A stretch of DNA of 64,000 nucleotides from Myxococcota bacterium (GCA_025057315.1 JANWXW010000105.1:62001-126000); one strand, 5' to 3'; counted from the stretch's first letter, positions 1-9,570 are shown. Made by a program: numbers and translations. Notes: generated from the letters alone by a model not told the origin.

Positions 1-1613
1 TGCGTGGGCAGCCGCCGCGGCGGGCCCAGGCGAATGGGGCCCTCCACCGCGGGCGCAGGGGCAGGAGCATGGACACGTGGCGGGGGAATGGCTGCCGGCG
101 TGGCGACCGACTCCTCCGCCGGGCTCCCCGCTGCAGGGACGGGCGCGGGCGTCTGCCCCTCCACCTGCTCGGGCGGGGCCTCGGCTCCGGGGGGAGGGCC
201 CGGGTAGACGTGCGTCTCCAGTTCTTCCTCTTCCCAGTGGAAGTCGGCGACCTTGCCCGCCAGCGCATCGACTGTGGTTTGCAGGCCCTCCTCCTCGAAC
301 CCGTCGGTGCTGTCGTGGGTCGGCGCCACTTCCCTGGACTGCGCGGGGACCGATGCGGCCCGAGCGGGGGACTGCACGGGCGGGGCTGGCTCCTGCCGGG
401 GAGCGGCCTGAGCTCCGGCACTCTCCACCCCACGCGGTGGCGGCGGCAACGGTGGCGGCGTGGTCGACGAAGGAGCAGGGCGCTCGGGCGTCCAGGAGCT
501 GGGCTTGTCAGAGGGGACATCCCCTCCGATGGCACCGCGGGCGGTGGCTCCAAGCCGCGCGCGCAGGGCATGGTTTGCCGAGATGCCATCGGGCCTGAAG
601 TTGCGGAATGCTTCCAGGGTCGCCCGCTCCTCCTCCATCTCCGCCCGGAACACCCGCTTCATCCAGCTCGCCAGCTCCTTGCGGGAGTAAAACTCGCCGG
701 ACGTGTACATGAATGCCTGCAGGTCGTCGTGCAGGTCGATGGCATGTTGGTACCGGTCTTCCGGGTCCCGCGCCAGGGCACGGAGCACGATGCGCTCCAG
801 CTCCTCCGGGATCTTTCGATTGTAGGTCGTCGGCGGCACCACCTCCACGTTGCGGATTTTTTCGAGCGTCGAAAAATCGCTTTCCCCGACGAACAAGCGC
901 TCTCCGGTCAGCAGCTCGTAGAGCAAGATCCCGACCGAAAAGATATCCGAGCGCCGATCCAGCGGCTGGCCGCGCACCTGTTCGGGGGACATGTAGCCGA
1001 ACTTCCCCTTAAGGATACCGGCCTGCGTCTGGGCGCCCTTGCCCGCTGCCTTGGCGATGCCAAAGTCAATGAGTTTGACCTCCCCCTCATAGCTGATCAG
1101 GATATTCTGGGGCGAGACGTCGCGGTGCACCAGGTTCAGGTCGTGGCCGAGGGCGTCCTTCTTGTTGTGGGCATAGTCGAGGCCCTCGCAGACCTTCATC
1201 ACCACGAAACAGCTCTGCGCCAGGGGCATGGTAGGCACCCCATCTGGCATGCGCTGCTTGCAACGCTCGAAGATCGTGCGCAGGTCCCGCCCTGACACAT
1301 ACTCCATCGCGATGAAGTACGCCTCTCCGACCTTTCCCAGGTCAAACACCTGACAGATGTTGGCGTGGTTGAGCTGGACGGCGATCTTCGCCTCGTCGAT
1401 GAACATGGAGATGAACTCCTTGTCCTCGGCGATATTGGGCAGGATGCGCTTGACAGCCACGATGCGCTCGAACCCCTCCAGGCCGAACGCCTTGGCTTGG
1501 AATACTTCGGCCATCCCTCCAACGTTGATGCGGTCCAGCAGATAGTACTTCCCGAACGGAATGGGAGTCTTCAGCACGGCGTCCCTGGCAGCAGACAATC
1601 GACCATCGTGCAT
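1..1613 (-). CDS. Ser/Thr protein kinase, C-terminus beyond the window edge
   Basis: Eukaryote-like serine/threonine kinase, probably cytoplasmic in its N-terminal part, phosphorylating unknown substrates. At least 537 residues are visible and the frame is still open at base 1. In order one sees a glycine-rich loop (INVGGMAEVF), the ATP-anchoring lysine in VAVKRI, the catalytic loop HRDVSPQNIL, the DFG motif in LIDFGIAKA and the SPEQ activation-segment end. HRDVSPQN instead of HRDLKPEN is common in myxobacterial kinases. After about residue 330 the chain becomes Pro/Ala-rich and acidic with no domain I recognise, and no membrane segment appears before the edge. The ATG at 1613 places the glycine loop normally, but the ribosome-binding site is weak. 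It is divergent from the small gene at 1714. Confidence 0.93.
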   Translation of the reverse strand, partial: MHDGRLSAARDAVLKTPIPFGKYYLLDRINVGGMAEVFQAKAFGLEGFERIVAVKRILPNIAEDKEFISMFIDEAKIAVQLNHANICQVFDLGKVGEAYFIAMEYVSGRDLRTIFERCKQRMPDGVPTMPLAQSCFVVMKVCEGLDYAHNKKDALGHDLNLVHRDVSPQNILISYEGEVKLIDFGIAKAAGKGAQTQAGILKGKFGYMSPEQVRGQPLDRRSDIFSVGILLYELLTGERLFVGESDFSTLEKIRNVEVVPPTTYNRKIPEELERIVLRALARDPEDRYQHAIDLHDDLQAFMYTSGEFYSRKELASWMKRVFRAEMEEERATLEAFRNFRPDGISANHALRARLGATARGAIGGDVPSDKPSSWTPERPAPSSTTPPPLPPPPRGVESAGAQAAPRQEPAPPVQSPARAASVPAQSREVAPTHDSTDGFEEEGLQTTVDALAGKVADFHWEEEELETHVYPGPPPGAEAPPEQVEGQTPAPVPAAGSPAEESVATPAAIPPPRVHAPAPAPAVEGPIRLGPPRRLPT

Positions 1614-1713
1614 GGTAGGTTATCATTGCCCTTTCCCCCTCGCCATCCCGAACATGGATAAGGTACAAAAGCTGCCAGCGGAGGGAAACCGCTCACCGCC
1701 AAAGGAGCCCACC

Positions 1714-2079
1714 ATGGTAGAGAACCAGGACCATTCGGCCGACCCCGATGCCCCGGACGAGGAGCAGGAGGAGCTTCTCAGGATACCCGATCTCGACAGC
1801 GCAGAGGATCTGGTCGAGGTGTATGCCACCGACAATGACCTCGCAGCCGGCCTGATCATCGACGAGATCCTGGCCCCGGCGGGGATCCCCGCCTACCCGC
1901 ATGACCGGCGCTCCCATGCCATCCCGGCTCCGGCTGCTATGCCCGGCGAGATCGGCATCGCCGTGCCCTCCGCCCTGGCCAGCCGGGCGAAGGCGCTGCT
2001 GCGCGAGGCACGCAGAGATGGGGTCCTGTCCGACGGTGGGGGGGCTCTCAGAGAGGGAGGAGAGACCGAGCAGGCCTAA
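1714..2079 (+). CDS. Small acidic DUF2007-like protein
   Basis: Predicted 121-residue cytoplasmic protein. The stretch LVEVYATDNDLAAGLI followed by ILAPAGIPAYP resembles the DUF2007 'putative signal transducing' fold, in which the small domain usually reads as LVEVYTANNELEAGLIKSLLEEAGIP. No catalytic residue is apparent. The N-terminal 35 residues are very acidic. The ATG at 1714 is chosen because AAAGGAG lies just upstream at 1701-1707; the same frame is open further upstream but without a ribosome-binding site. It is convergent with the large gene ending at 2095. Function is unknown. Confidence 0.75.
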   Translation: MVENQDHSADPDAPDEEQEELLRIPDLDSAEDLVEVYATDNDLAAGLIIDEILAPAGIPAYPHDRRSHAIPAPAAMPGEIGIAVPSALASRAKALLREARRDGVLSDGGGALREGGETEQA

Positions 2080-2094
2080 GGGACCCAGACACCC

Positions 2095-4482
2095 CTAGTC
2101 CGGCAGCTCCAGAGGCCGCGCCCGCCCAATGAGGGGGTCGTCGCTGCGCAGTTTTTCATAAGCAACGGGGTCGGCCCTCTGCAGGGCTCCCTCCGTGTCG
2201 CCATCTCCCACCAGCTGGCGCAGCCCGCGTACAGAGCCGTAGTAGTTGGATGCCTGGTGGTCCTCGTGGGTGATGCAGGACCGGATCAGGGTGCGGGAGA
2301 TGGGGGGGAAGTTCAGCATGGACAGCGCCATGCTCCACAGACCGTCGACGAAGTTCTGGTCCGCCGGGAACTCCAGCAGCCCGGCCAGCATGAGCAAGAT
2401 GGCACCGCGCTGCTGCAGTGGGCTGCTCAGGGGCCCCTGCGCCGACAGCAGACCCAGATCGAGCGCCCGCCGCATCGCCTCTGCTGCGCACAGCAGCCGC
2501 TTGAGCTCCTCGGCGGCATGGCTGAGGTAGCTGTGGAACATCACGTCCACGGTCAGCCCGGCGGTGCCCTCGCCAACGACGAACCGACACACAGCCGGCA
2601 GCCGCCCCAGGTCGGCGACCTCTGGCGGGACCTGTCCCAGCGGCACATCGCGCGGCGGTTCCTTGTGGCTGTAGAAGCCGCCGGCCTGGAACGGATACAG
2701 TAGCTCTGCACCGCCTGGAAGGCTCTCCCAGAGGTCGGAGTACTGGGTTACGCGGTTGAGGCTGCCCGCGGCCCATCCCAGGCCCCGTGCCGCGGCGCCA
2801 CCTACTTGCGAAGCAGGCACACCGGGGTCACGCGGTGTGGCCGAGTTCTGCAGATCCACGGCGATGTCCTTGATAAACAGATCAAGGAAGCCATCGTAAA
2901 AGTCTGCGCGGCCATCCTGGTTCACGTCGCTGAACCGGCCCACCACCTGGGGATGGGCCGGCCCAACAAACTGCACAAACCCGGCAAAGCGTGCCTGCGG
3001 GTGAAACCACTGCGCGCGCTCCATCCGAGCGCTGATCTCGCGGTGTCCCTCCCCCTGGCTCATGCCCTGCAGGAGCGCTACGAAGCAATCCAGCCCCTCG
3101 GATGCCACCACCTTCCCGTTGCGTCCGGTACGGAAGTATGTTGAGTCCCAGGAGGAATAGATATCGGCATCTGGAAACATCTTGGAAATGGCAAAGCGCG
3201 TGGTCAGCCCGGCGCACTGGGTGTTCATCATCAGCTTGTAGCCCACCTGGCGCACACTGCTGGCCGAGGCTTGCATGTCAAAGGCACCGAGCTGAGCATG
3301 GCGGCTGATGAGCACGCCGATAAAGTATTCTTCCCCCATCTCGTGGTTCTCGTTGGCGGGCCAGGCGGGGCGTGCAAACACGAAGATCGGCTGGCCGGCC
3401 GGGCCCACAAACGGTGCCTCCAGGACCCTGTATGCAACCCCGCCGGGGGGCCGGGGAGCCTCCTGTGGCGTCGGCACCTCGCGGAAGTGGTAGCGGTCGC
3501 GCAGGATCTCACACTCGCCCTCGTAGAACTCGTAGGCTGAGCACATGGCGAAGCGCCAGGGTCCGGTCAGCTCGTCGTAGGGCGGCGCCTGCCTGACCAG
3601 CGCCCGCAGCAGCGCGACGGCCCGCTCCTGGTCCTCCGGGCGCAGGGCGGGGGCCCGAAGCTGCAGCAACCGGATCGCATGGGCACGCAGAGCCGGCCGG
3701 GCCTGTGGGCCGCGCTCCCGCTCAATGAGCTGGAAGATCTCCGCCGCGGCCGCATCGGCCACCTGCCGGAAGTCGGGATCTTTGCGGACGGTGGCTACGA
3801 TGTGCGAAAGAATGGTCAGCGCGGCCGAGCGGAGTTGGGCTGCCTCGTCCGGCCGCACGGCTGCGATGGCCCCGTCCGGGGCAGCTGCTACCAGGGCCTC
3901 TCGCAGCTGGGCCAGCATCCCCTCCGCCCCTTGCGGGGAGAGGCGCTCGGGGCGGCTGGGCTCCTCGGGGTGAAAGGCGCTGTCAGGAAACAGCTTCTCG
4001 AACGTCGTTGTTCGACGGGAGGAAACCCAGCGTGCCGCCGCCACGAGAACAGGCAGCAGGTCCATGCCGGTGGGCGCCTGGTCCGGTGTCTGACTGAGCC
4101 TGCCATCCGGCAGCAGAAACAGCGGCGGTGCCCCGCGGATGCCAGCGGTCAGGTCCAGCGCAGCCGTCGCCTTGTCCTCGCCTGGCTGCTCCAGGCCAGC
4201 GCCGGCGACGGCCCGCAGCAGCCGACGCACTGGTTTGCGTTCAGCAAACTGAACCAACACCCTCTGTCCCACAGCAGCACGCACCAGCGCCACTGTCTCT
4301 GGCGTGGGCTCGCACAGCGCGACGCAATAGTCGCGGTCCCCCTGCAGCAGCAGCCGGATGCCCGGATCCCAGCGGTGTTGGTAAAAATCATCAGCCGCCC
4401 GGCTGCCAGCGCGCAGAAGCCGAACCGGTAGGTCGCGGGACCCCAACTCGGTGCGCAGCCGGACGAGAAGCCCTTGTCCCAT
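2095..4482 (-). CDS. Large orphan protein with possible caspase-like (clan CD) core
   Basis: 795-residue protein that I do not recognise as a named family. Residues 1-340 are mixed helical, with no signal peptide or membrane segment. Around residues 385-450 the order is a hydrophobic strand plus His395 (IGVLISRHAQ), then a hydrophobic strand plus Cys423 (YKLMMNTQCAG), then PDADIYSSWDSTYF. This order resembles the His-Gly ... Ala/Ser-Cys-x-Gly dyad of clan CD cysteine peptidases (caspase, C11, CHAT), although the Gly after His is Ala here. Residues 519-527 (DVNQDGRAD) look like a single EF-hand or dockerin-type calcium loop. The 15-nt gap to the convergent upstream neighbour gives no functional hint. 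The assignment to a peptidase fold is inference only. Confidence 0.8.
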   Translation of the reverse strand: MGQGLLVRLRTELGSRDLPVRLLRAGSRAADDFYQHRWDPGIRLLLQGDRDYCVALCEPTPETVALVRAAVGQRVLVQFAERKPVRRLLRAVAGAGLEQPGEDKATAALDLTAGIRGAPPLFLLPDGRLSQTPDQAPTGMDLLPVLVAAARWVSSRRTTTFEKLFPDSAFHPEEPSRPERLSPQGAEGMLAQLREALVAAAPDGAIAAVRPDEAAQLRSAALTILSHIVATVRKDPDFRQVADAAAAEIFQLIERERGPQARPALRAHAIRLLQLRAPALRPEDQERAVALLRALVRQAPPYDELTGPWRFAMCSAYEFYEGECEILRDRYHFREVPTPQEAPRPPGGVAYRVLEAPFVGPAGQPIFVFARPAWPANENHEMGEEYFIGVLISRHAQLGAFDMQASASSVRQVGYKLMMNTQCAGLTTRFAISKMFPDADIYSSWDSTYFRTGRNGKVVASEGLDCFVALLQGMSQGEGHREISARMERAQWFHPQARFAGFVQFVGPAHPQVVGRFSDVNQDGRADFYDGFLDLFIKDIAVDLQNSATPRDPGVPASQVGGAAARGLGWAAGSLNRVTQYSDLWESLPGGAELLYPFQAGGFYSHKEPPRDVPLGQVPPEVADLGRLPAVCRFVVGEGTAGLTVDVMFHSYLSHAAEELKRLLCAAEAMRRALDLGLLSAQGPLSSPLQQRGAILLMLAGLLEFPADQNFVDGLWSMALSMLNFPPISRTLIRSCITHEDHQASNYYGSVRGLRQLVGDGDTEGALQRADPVAYEKLRSDDPLIGRARPLELPD
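4234..4248. repeat. TTTGC-N5-GCAAA hairpin, copy 1 (in large orphan gene)
   Basis: TTTGC, spacer GTTCA, GCAAA. With the flanking G and C it has a 6-bp stem. Lies in codons for FAERKP of the large orphan protein; reading frame kept. Confidence 0.7.
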
Positions 4483-4612
4483 GGAGCTTACGGTAGCATG
4501 GCAGGGCGTCCAGGTCCCCTCCCCTCGTTCCAGCTCGCTTCAGGGCAAGGGCGGGTCGGGTGCCGTTGACGCTACCTGCCACAGGTCCGATCCTCTATAG
4601 GGATATAGGGAC

Positions 4613-6382
4613 ATGCCCGCTGCGCGGAGCGCCGCCCTGGCCGTCTTGCTGATCACGCTGATCACCTTCGTGTCCGGTCTGTGTCCTTCGCCCTACTGGC
4701 TCGACTCGAGTGAGTTCGCCGCAGCTGCGGTGCTACTTGGCGTGGCCCACCCACCGGGTCATCCGCTGGCACTGCTGCTGGGCAAGGCCGCCTCGCTGCT
4801 GCCCCTGGGGCCCCTGGCCTTGCGGGTGGGCGCCGCGCAAGCGGTCTGTGCCGCCCTGGCTGCTGCGCTCCTGGTCTTTGTGGGCGTCCGCATCGCCGTG
4901 CGGACGGCCGTCGCTCTGGGTGCCTGTGCCGACGAGCTGCCAGCCTGGCCTCTGGCCCTAGCCGCCGCTGGGGCCGCGCTGTGCACCTCGCTGGGATACG
5001 CCGTGGCCTTCCAGGCGGTGCGGCCGGAGGTGTATGCCCTGCACCGGCTGCTGGCCGTGGTGGCCCTGCTCGGGCTCCTGCGCCATGACGAGGGAGACCA
5101 TCGTGGCCTGCTGCTGTGCGGCCTGGCTGGGGGGCTGGGCCTGACCAATCACCACTTCCTGACCCTGCTCTTTCTGGTGCCGCTGCCGCTTGTGCTGCGC
5201 GGGCCAGGCTTGTTCCGTGCGGTCATTGCCTCGGCCCTGCTGGGCCTAGCGGCCCTGCTGCTCTACGCCTACCTGCCGCTGCGGGCAGCGCAGCATCCGC
5301 TGATCAACTGGGGTGCGCCGGACTCCCCCGAGCGCCTGCTGTGGGTCATCAGCGCCCGGGCTTTCCAGAAGTCCGTGCGGGAACCCACGGGCGAGGATGC
5401 AGACGTGTTCGGCGCCCTGGTCGAGCAGGTGGGTCTGGTCGGCATCGTGTTGGCGCTGGGCGGGCTCTATCTACTTTGCCGACAGCAAAGTACACGGAGG
5501 CTGGGTGCTTTCCTAGTTGCGGTGGTGCTGCTCCATGCAGGCGGCCGTGCGGTTCTAGGCTTTGACGTCGCCAACCCAGACGCCCACGGTTACCTGGTGC
5601 CGGCCGGGGATGCGCTGGCTCTGGCAGGATGCGCTGCCTTCGGCGGTCTGCTCCGGCTGCTTCTGTGGCTGCGTCGTCCCGGTGCGGCGCTCCCTGCGGG
5701 TGTGGGGCTGCTGCTGGCCGGTCTGCTCTGGGGTGTCCGCGAGCCGCAGCGCATCGACCGAAGCGACTTCTGGGATCTGGATACCCTCATCGGCAGCTGG
5801 CTAGAGGACGCGCCGCCCCGAGCCCGCCTGCTCAGCGCAAACTTTCAGACTGTGTTCGGGCTTTGGTACCTCATGGGCGTCGAGGGACGGCGTCCGGATG
5901 TCGAGCACTGGCACCCCCATTTCCTGGCCTACCCAGGCTATCGCGAGGACCTGCTGCGCCGTTTCCCGCTGGTGGCGGATTTGCCGGACCTGCTCGGTGA
6001 GCGCGCCCTGCGCGTGGCGCCTCTGCTGCGGTCGGCCCGCCGCAGGCCGACCCTGTTTGAGTACGATCTGGACACCCCGCCCGAGCTGGCCAAGCACCTG
6101 GTCCCCCTCGGCCTAGCCGAGGCGGTGGGCACAGCGATCGCACGGGAGCCACTGGAATGGACCCAGCAGCGACGCAGGGCTGTGTACGAGCGCCTGAACC
6201 TGGAGGAGCCCGAGACAAGACGCACCCTGCTCTGGCGGAGCTTTGTCCACGCCGCGCTGGCCTGCCAACAGGGCGACCGGACCACCTATGAGGTCGAGGT
6301 GAAACGCGCGCGGGCGCTGCTGCGAGGCGGCACCAGCCGTGAGCTCGACGACATGGACCAGCGCTGCCATCAGAACCCGTAA
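4613..6382 (+). CDS. DUF2723 polytopic membrane glycosyltransferase-like protein
   Basis: 589-residue integral membrane protein of the DUF2723 family (GT-C fold, related to TMEM260-type protein O-mannosyltransferases). The family N-terminus is clear: a first membrane helix, then WLDSSEFAAAAVLLGVAHPP and GHPLALLLGKAASLLPLG, where the acidic residues after the first helix are expected to be catalytic in GT-C enzymes. About ten hydrophobic segments run to about residue 380, followed by a soluble C-terminal region of about 200 residues. It probably transfers sugar from a lipid-linked donor to an envelope protein; donor and acceptor cannot be read from sequence. The stop lies 3 nt from the convergent recA stop. 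The hairpin repeat at 5472-5492 lies within codons of this gene. Confidence 0.88.
   Translation: MPAARSAALAVLLITLITFVSGLCPSPYWLDSSEFAAAAVLLGVAHPPGHPLALLLGKAASLLPLGPLALRVGAAQAVCAALAAALLVFVGVRIAVRTAVALGACADELPAWPLALAAAGAALCTSLGYAVAFQAVRPEVYALHRLLAVVALLGLLRHDEGDHRGLLLCGLAGGLGLTNHHFLTLLFLVPLPLVLRGPGLFRAVIASALLGLAALLLYAYLPLRAAQHPLINWGAPDSPERLLWVISARAFQKSVREPTGEDADVFGALVEQVGLVGIVLALGGLYLLCRQQSTRRLGAFLVAVVLLHAGGRAVLGFDVANPDAHGYLVPAGDALALAGCAAFGGLLRLLLWLRRPGAALPAGVGLLLAGLLWGVREPQRIDRSDFWDLDTLIGSWLEDAPPRARLLSANFQTVFGLWYLMGVEGRRPDVEHWHPHFLAYPGYREDLLRRFPLVADLPDLLGERALRVAPLLRSARRRPTLFEYDLDTPPELAKHLVPLGLAEAVGTAIAREPLEWTQQRRRAVYERLNLEEPETRRTLLWRSFVHAALACQQGDRTTYEVEVKRARALLRGGTSRELDDMDQRCHQNP
5472..5492. 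repeat. TTTGC-N5-GCAAA hairpin, copy 2 (in DUF2723 gene)
   Basis: An 8-bp perfect stem TACTTTGC / GCAAAGTA with loop CGACA. Encodes LLCRQQST in the membrane protein. Confidence 0.75.
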
Positions 6383-6385
6383 CAG

Positions 6386-7489
6386 CTAGGCGCTGGCCGA
6401 CGCCTGGGACCGCTTGCCACGCGGCGCCGGCGAGCCATCGGCCGGCGGTGGAGGTGGCTCTTGCCCAGCCCTGGTGATGCCGTACTTGGCGAGCACGGCC
6501 TGCTCTATGGCCCGGGTGAGTTCGGGGTGGCTCCGCAGGTATTCTTTGGCGTTTTCCCGTCCCTGGCCGATGCGCTCTCCGCCGTAGGCAAACCAGGCAC
6601 CGGACTTCTCGATGACACCGCACTCGGCACCCAAGTCGAGCACGTCGCCTTCCTTAGAGATGCCCTCGCCGTACATGATGTCAAACTCGACCTCACGGAA
6701 CGGCGGCGCGAGCTTGTTCTTTACCACCTTGACCTTGGTCCGGCTGCCCACTGTCCGGTCTCCCTGCTTGATGGACCCGACGCGGCGAATGTCCAGCCGA
6801 ACCGAGGCGTAGAATTTGAGCGCGTTGCCACCCGTGGTGGTCTCCGGATTGCCGAACATCACGCCGATCTTCATGCGGATCTGGTTGATAAACAGCACCA
6901 GCGTGTTGGACTTGCTGATGGTACCCGTCAGCTTGCGCAGCGCCTGAGACATGAGCCGTGCCTGCAGGCCCACGTGCTGATCGCCCATCTCTCCCTCGAT
7001 CTCGGCCTTCGGGACCAGCGCTGCCACCGAGTCGACCACCACCACATCGATGGCTCCCGAACGGACCAGCAGCTCGGCAATCTCCAGGGCCTGCTCGCCG
7101 TGATCCGGCTGCGACACGAGCAGGTCATCCGTCCGGACACCGAGCTTGCGGGCGTAGGATACATCCAGGGCGTGTTCGGCATCGATGAAGGCACACACGC
7201 CTCCCTGCCGCTGGGCCTCAGCAATGACTGACAGCGCCAGCGTCGTCTTCCCCGAGGACTCGGGGCCATACACCTCGACCACCCGGCCGCGCGGCAGCCC
7301 ACCCACACCCAGCGCGATGTCCAGCGCCAGCGAGCCCGACGAGATGACGGTCACCTCCTGCGTCTGGCCCTCCCCCAGGCGCATGATCGCGCCTTTGCCG
7401 AACTGCTTCTCAATGGTTCCGGTGACCATCTCGATGGCAGCATCGCGCCCGCTGCGATCCCGGGCCTCTGTTTTCTTGTCTCCGCTCAT
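6386..7489 (-). CDS. recA: Recombinase RecA
   Basis: ATP-dependent strand-exchange protein for homologous recombination and activator of LexA-type autocleavage. The 367 residues show Walker A GPESSGKT at about 75-82, the catalytic region with SVIAEAQ, Walker B in [12 protein letters not shown], and the strongly conserved loops [20 protein letters not shown] and [13 protein letters not shown]. The last 30 or so residues are Pro-rich and basic (ending [10 protein letters not shown]) instead of the acidic tail that damps many RecA proteins. The start overlaps the thpR stop by 4 nt (ATGA), so the gene is the last of a cinA-thpR-recA operon. It is also convergent with the DUF2723 gene. Identity is certain. 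Confidence 0.99.
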   Translation of the reverse strand: MSGDKKTEARDRSGRDAAIEMVTGTIEKQFGKGAIMRLGEGQTQEVTVISSGSLALDIALGVGGLPRGRVVEVYGPESSGKTTLALSVIAEAQRQGGVCAFIDAEHALDVSYARKLGVRTDDLLVSQPDHGEQALEIAELLVRSGAIDVVVVDSVAALVPKAEIEGEMGDQHVGLQARLMSQALRKLTGTISKSNTLVLFINQIRMKIGVMFGNPETTTGGNALKFYASVRLDIRRVGSIKQGDRTVGSRTKVKVVKNKLAPPFREVEFDIMYGEGISKEGDVLDLGAECGVIEKSGAWFAYGGERIGQGRENAKEYLRSHPELTRAIEQAVLAKYGITRAGQEPPPPPADGSPAPRGKRSQASASA

Positions 7490-8130
7490 TTCGTCTGTTC
7501 TCCTTCCGGGTCCGTGTGGCTACCAGAGCGTTCTGACAGCACGATGCGCTCCCGAGCGATGTAGTGGGGCCCCCCGGGGCTGAGCCGGCTCTCGTACAGC
7601 ACGATCTCGTCCACCTTCGACGGCGGACCGAACGGGCGCCCGACGAAAGGCGCAACAATCTGCGCCAGTGGCGCCGGCCCCCGGAGCGCTCGCACCCTGG
7701 CGATGGTCAGGTGCGGCCGGAAGGGTCGATCCTCCCGGGGGTGGCCGCGCGCCTCGGCCACCTGCTCGATGAGCTGCTGCAGCACCAGCAGGCTGGCGGG
7801 AGGACCGCCCCGGGCATCGGCCACCCCGCCGTAGAGCACGCGCGGCCGCTCCAGGGTCGGAAACGCCCCAAGACCAACAAGAGCCAGCTCCACCTCCGGC
7901 AGCTGTGCCGACGCGATGGCCGCCCGCCATGCACCGGCCAGGCCTGCTATCTCTTTCTCCTCGATGTCTCCCAGGAACTTCAACGTCACGTGCTGGCGCG
8001 CCATCGGTACCCAGCTCACGCTTAGGCCTGCTCCCTCGACTGCACGCTTCAGGGACCGCACCGCGCGGTCCAGTTCGCGCAGCGCTGCCTCCGCCACATG
8101 AACGGCCACGAAGCTGCGCACGCCAGCCAT
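7486..8130 (-). CDS. thpR: RNA 2',3'-cyclic phosphodiesterase (ThpR/LigT)
   Basis: 214-residue 2H phosphoesterase that opens RNA 2',3'-cyclic phosphates and can ligate tRNA halves in vitro. The two signature HxTx motifs are present: HVTL at residues 47-50, followed by KFLGDI, and HLTI at residues 140-143 in [10 protein letters not shown]. The length is slightly above the usual 180-190 because of a polar tail. It sits between cinA (1-nt gap) and recA (4-nt overlap), the arrangement seen in many bacteria, so it should be co-transcribed with the recombination gene. No sign of decay. Confidence 0.95.
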   Translation of the reverse strand: MAGVRSFVAVHVAEAALRELDRAVRSLKRAVEGAGLSVSWVPMARQHVTLKFLGDIEEKEIAGLAGAWRAAIASAQLPEVELALVGLGAFPTLERPRVLYGGVADARGGPPASLLVLQQLIEQVAEARGHPREDRPFRPHLTIARVRALRGPAPLAQIVAPFVGRPFGPPSKVDEIVLYESRLSPGGPHYIARERIVLSERSGSHTDPEGEQTK

Positions 8131-8131
8131 G

Positions 8132-9484
8132 TCAGAGCCGCTCCTCGCCAGGGGCAGCGCCTCCTTCCGGCGGAGCGGCCCGCTCGGGCGACAGCGCTCG
8201 GTCCAGCAGGTTGAGCGCGGCCAAGGCCGCGATGCGCCGCACCTGGTCCCGGTCTCCGGGCCAGATCATCCGCCGCGCCACGGTCCCAGTGGGACCGGCC
8301 AAGGCCAGGTGAACCGTGCCCACCGGCTTGTCGACCGACCCCCCGGTCGGACCGGCAATCCCCGACAGGGCTGCGCCCCAGACGGCCCCGAGCCGGTGTC
8401 GTACGCCCTCGGCCATCTGGCGCACGCAGGGCTCAGATACCGCGCCGTGTCGCGCCAGGGTGTCTGCGGACACGCCGAGCAGAGCTTGCTTGACCGCATC
8501 GGCGTAGGCGATCACGCCACCGAGAAAATAGGCGGAACTGCCAGGCACAGCCGTCACCAGGGCACCCAGCAGGCCGCCGGTGCAGGACTCGGCCACGGCC
8601 AGGGTCTCGCCGCGCGCTGCGAGCTTGCGCCCCACCACCACCGGCAGGTCGTCCTCGCCCTCGGAGTAGACCGCTCCGCCCAGGCGCCGTCTGACCTCGA
8701 TACCCACGCTGTCCAGCAGCTCGCGCGCCGCCACACTGTCCCGGCTGCGCGCCACCACGGTCACCAGCACCTCGGGAAACGACAGGCGAAAGTGGAGCGT
8801 CGGCCGCTGCGCCTGCCGCGCCAGCAGATCGGCCGGCAGCCCGTCCAGCATGCCACGCAGACGATGGTCCACGTGCGACTCGCCCAGGCCGATGACCCGG
8901 AACGTGCGACGCAGCACCACGGCAGCTTCTGCCCCTGCGAGGCCATGCTCGCGGATGCGCGCCGCGACGCTCGTGAACATGGCCCGCAGCTCCCTGGGGA
9001 CGCCGGGGAAAAACCAGCAGGCGGCGGGCCCCAGGTCGAGCCGGAATCCGGGGGCCAGGCCGACGGGGTTCTCGATCACTTCTGCGCCCTGTGGCACGCG
9101 CAGCTGACGCAGGTTGTTGGGGGTCAGGGGCACTCCCCGCTCAGCAAAGCGGGAGCGGAGGCGAGCCTCGTGCGCCGGATCGATGACAACGGGCAGGCGC
9201 CACAGCGCGCACGCTGCCTCTACGGTGATGTCATCCTCGGTCGGTCCCAACCCGCCGGAGACGACGACCACCCGCGCGCGGCAAGCGGCGCGCTGCAGAG
9301 CCTCGCAGATGTCCTCCAGCTGATCGTTGGTGCCACTGCGATACCGAACCTGCAACCCCAACTCGGTGAGCTGCTGCGCCAGCCACGCGGTATTGGTATC
9401 GACGATTTCCCCCCGACCTAGCTCGTCGCCGATGGTGAGGATCTCCGCGGCGGGCGGCCTGTTCTCGTCGGGGGACTTGTACAT
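8132..9484 (-). CDS. cinA: CinA: nicotinamide-nucleotide amidohydrolase / ADP-ribose pyrophosphatase-type protein
   Basis: Full-length two-domain CinA, 450 residues from this start. The N-terminal molybdopterin-binding-like domain (COG1058) starts AEILTIGDELGRGEIVDTN and holds VSGGLGPTEDDIT. The C-terminal PncC amidohydrolase domain shows LAVAESCTGG with the nucleophilic serine, then ALSGIAGPTGG and PVGTVHLA. CinA recycles pyridine nucleotides and is often coupled to recA. An upstream in-frame start at 9577 exists, but the promoter at 9495-9523 lies downstream of it, so the ATG at 9484 is preferred; the transcript would then have almost no leader. First gene of cinA-thpR-recA. Confidence 0.95.
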   Translation of the reverse strand: MYKSPDENRPPAAEILTIGDELGRGEIVDTNTAWLAQQLTELGLQVRYRSGTNDQLEDICEALQRAACRARVVVVSGGLGPTEDDITVEAACALWRLPVVIDPAHEARLRSRFAERGVPLTPNNLRQLRVPQGAEVIENPVGLAPGFRLDLGPAACWFFPGVPRELRAMFTSVAARIREHGLAGAEAAVVLRRTFRVIGLGESHVDHRLRGMLDGLPADLLARQAQRPTLHFRLSFPEVLVTVVARSRDSVAARELLDSVGIEVRRRLGGAVYSEGEDDLPVVVGRKLAARGETLAVAESCTGGLLGALVTAVPGSSAYFLGGVIAYADAVKQALLGVSADTLARHGAVSEPCVRQMAEGVRHRLGAVWGAALSGIAGPTGGSVDKPVGTVHLALAGPTGTVARRMIWPGDRDQVRRIAALAALNLLDRALSPERAAPPEGGAAPGEERL

Positions 9485-9494
9485 TTGTGCAGGG

Positions 9495-9523
9495 AGATTA
9501 GGACGCAGGGAGGGCGCTGTCAA
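9495..9523 (-). promoter_or_regulatory. Sigma-70-type promoter for cinA-thpR-recA
   Basis: On the minus strand a perfect -35 TTGACA (9523-9518) is followed after 17 bases by TAATCT (9500-9495). Transcription would begin near 9488, only about 4 nt before the CinA ATG at 9484, so the mRNA would be nearly leaderless. No LexA-type operator was recognised next to it. Confidence 0.6.
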
Positions 9524-9570
9524 GCGCACCGTGTGCAGCAAGAACGGTCCGCTGGGGACTGTAGGTCCCG

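Noticed and set aside
858..876. TTTTTCGA-GCG-TCGAAAAA palindrome in the kinase gene
   Set aside because: It encodes a conserved kinase segment (SDFSTLEKI) and is not a TTTGC-type copy, so treated as codon-driven.
69..1295. Plus-strand 408-residue frame over the kinase gene
   Set aside because: Antisense to a kinase with every catalytic motif; the frame is a by-product of high GC.
8129..9421. Plus-strand 430-residue frame over cinA
   Set aside because: Exactly opposite CinA, which has all its motifs; no start signal.
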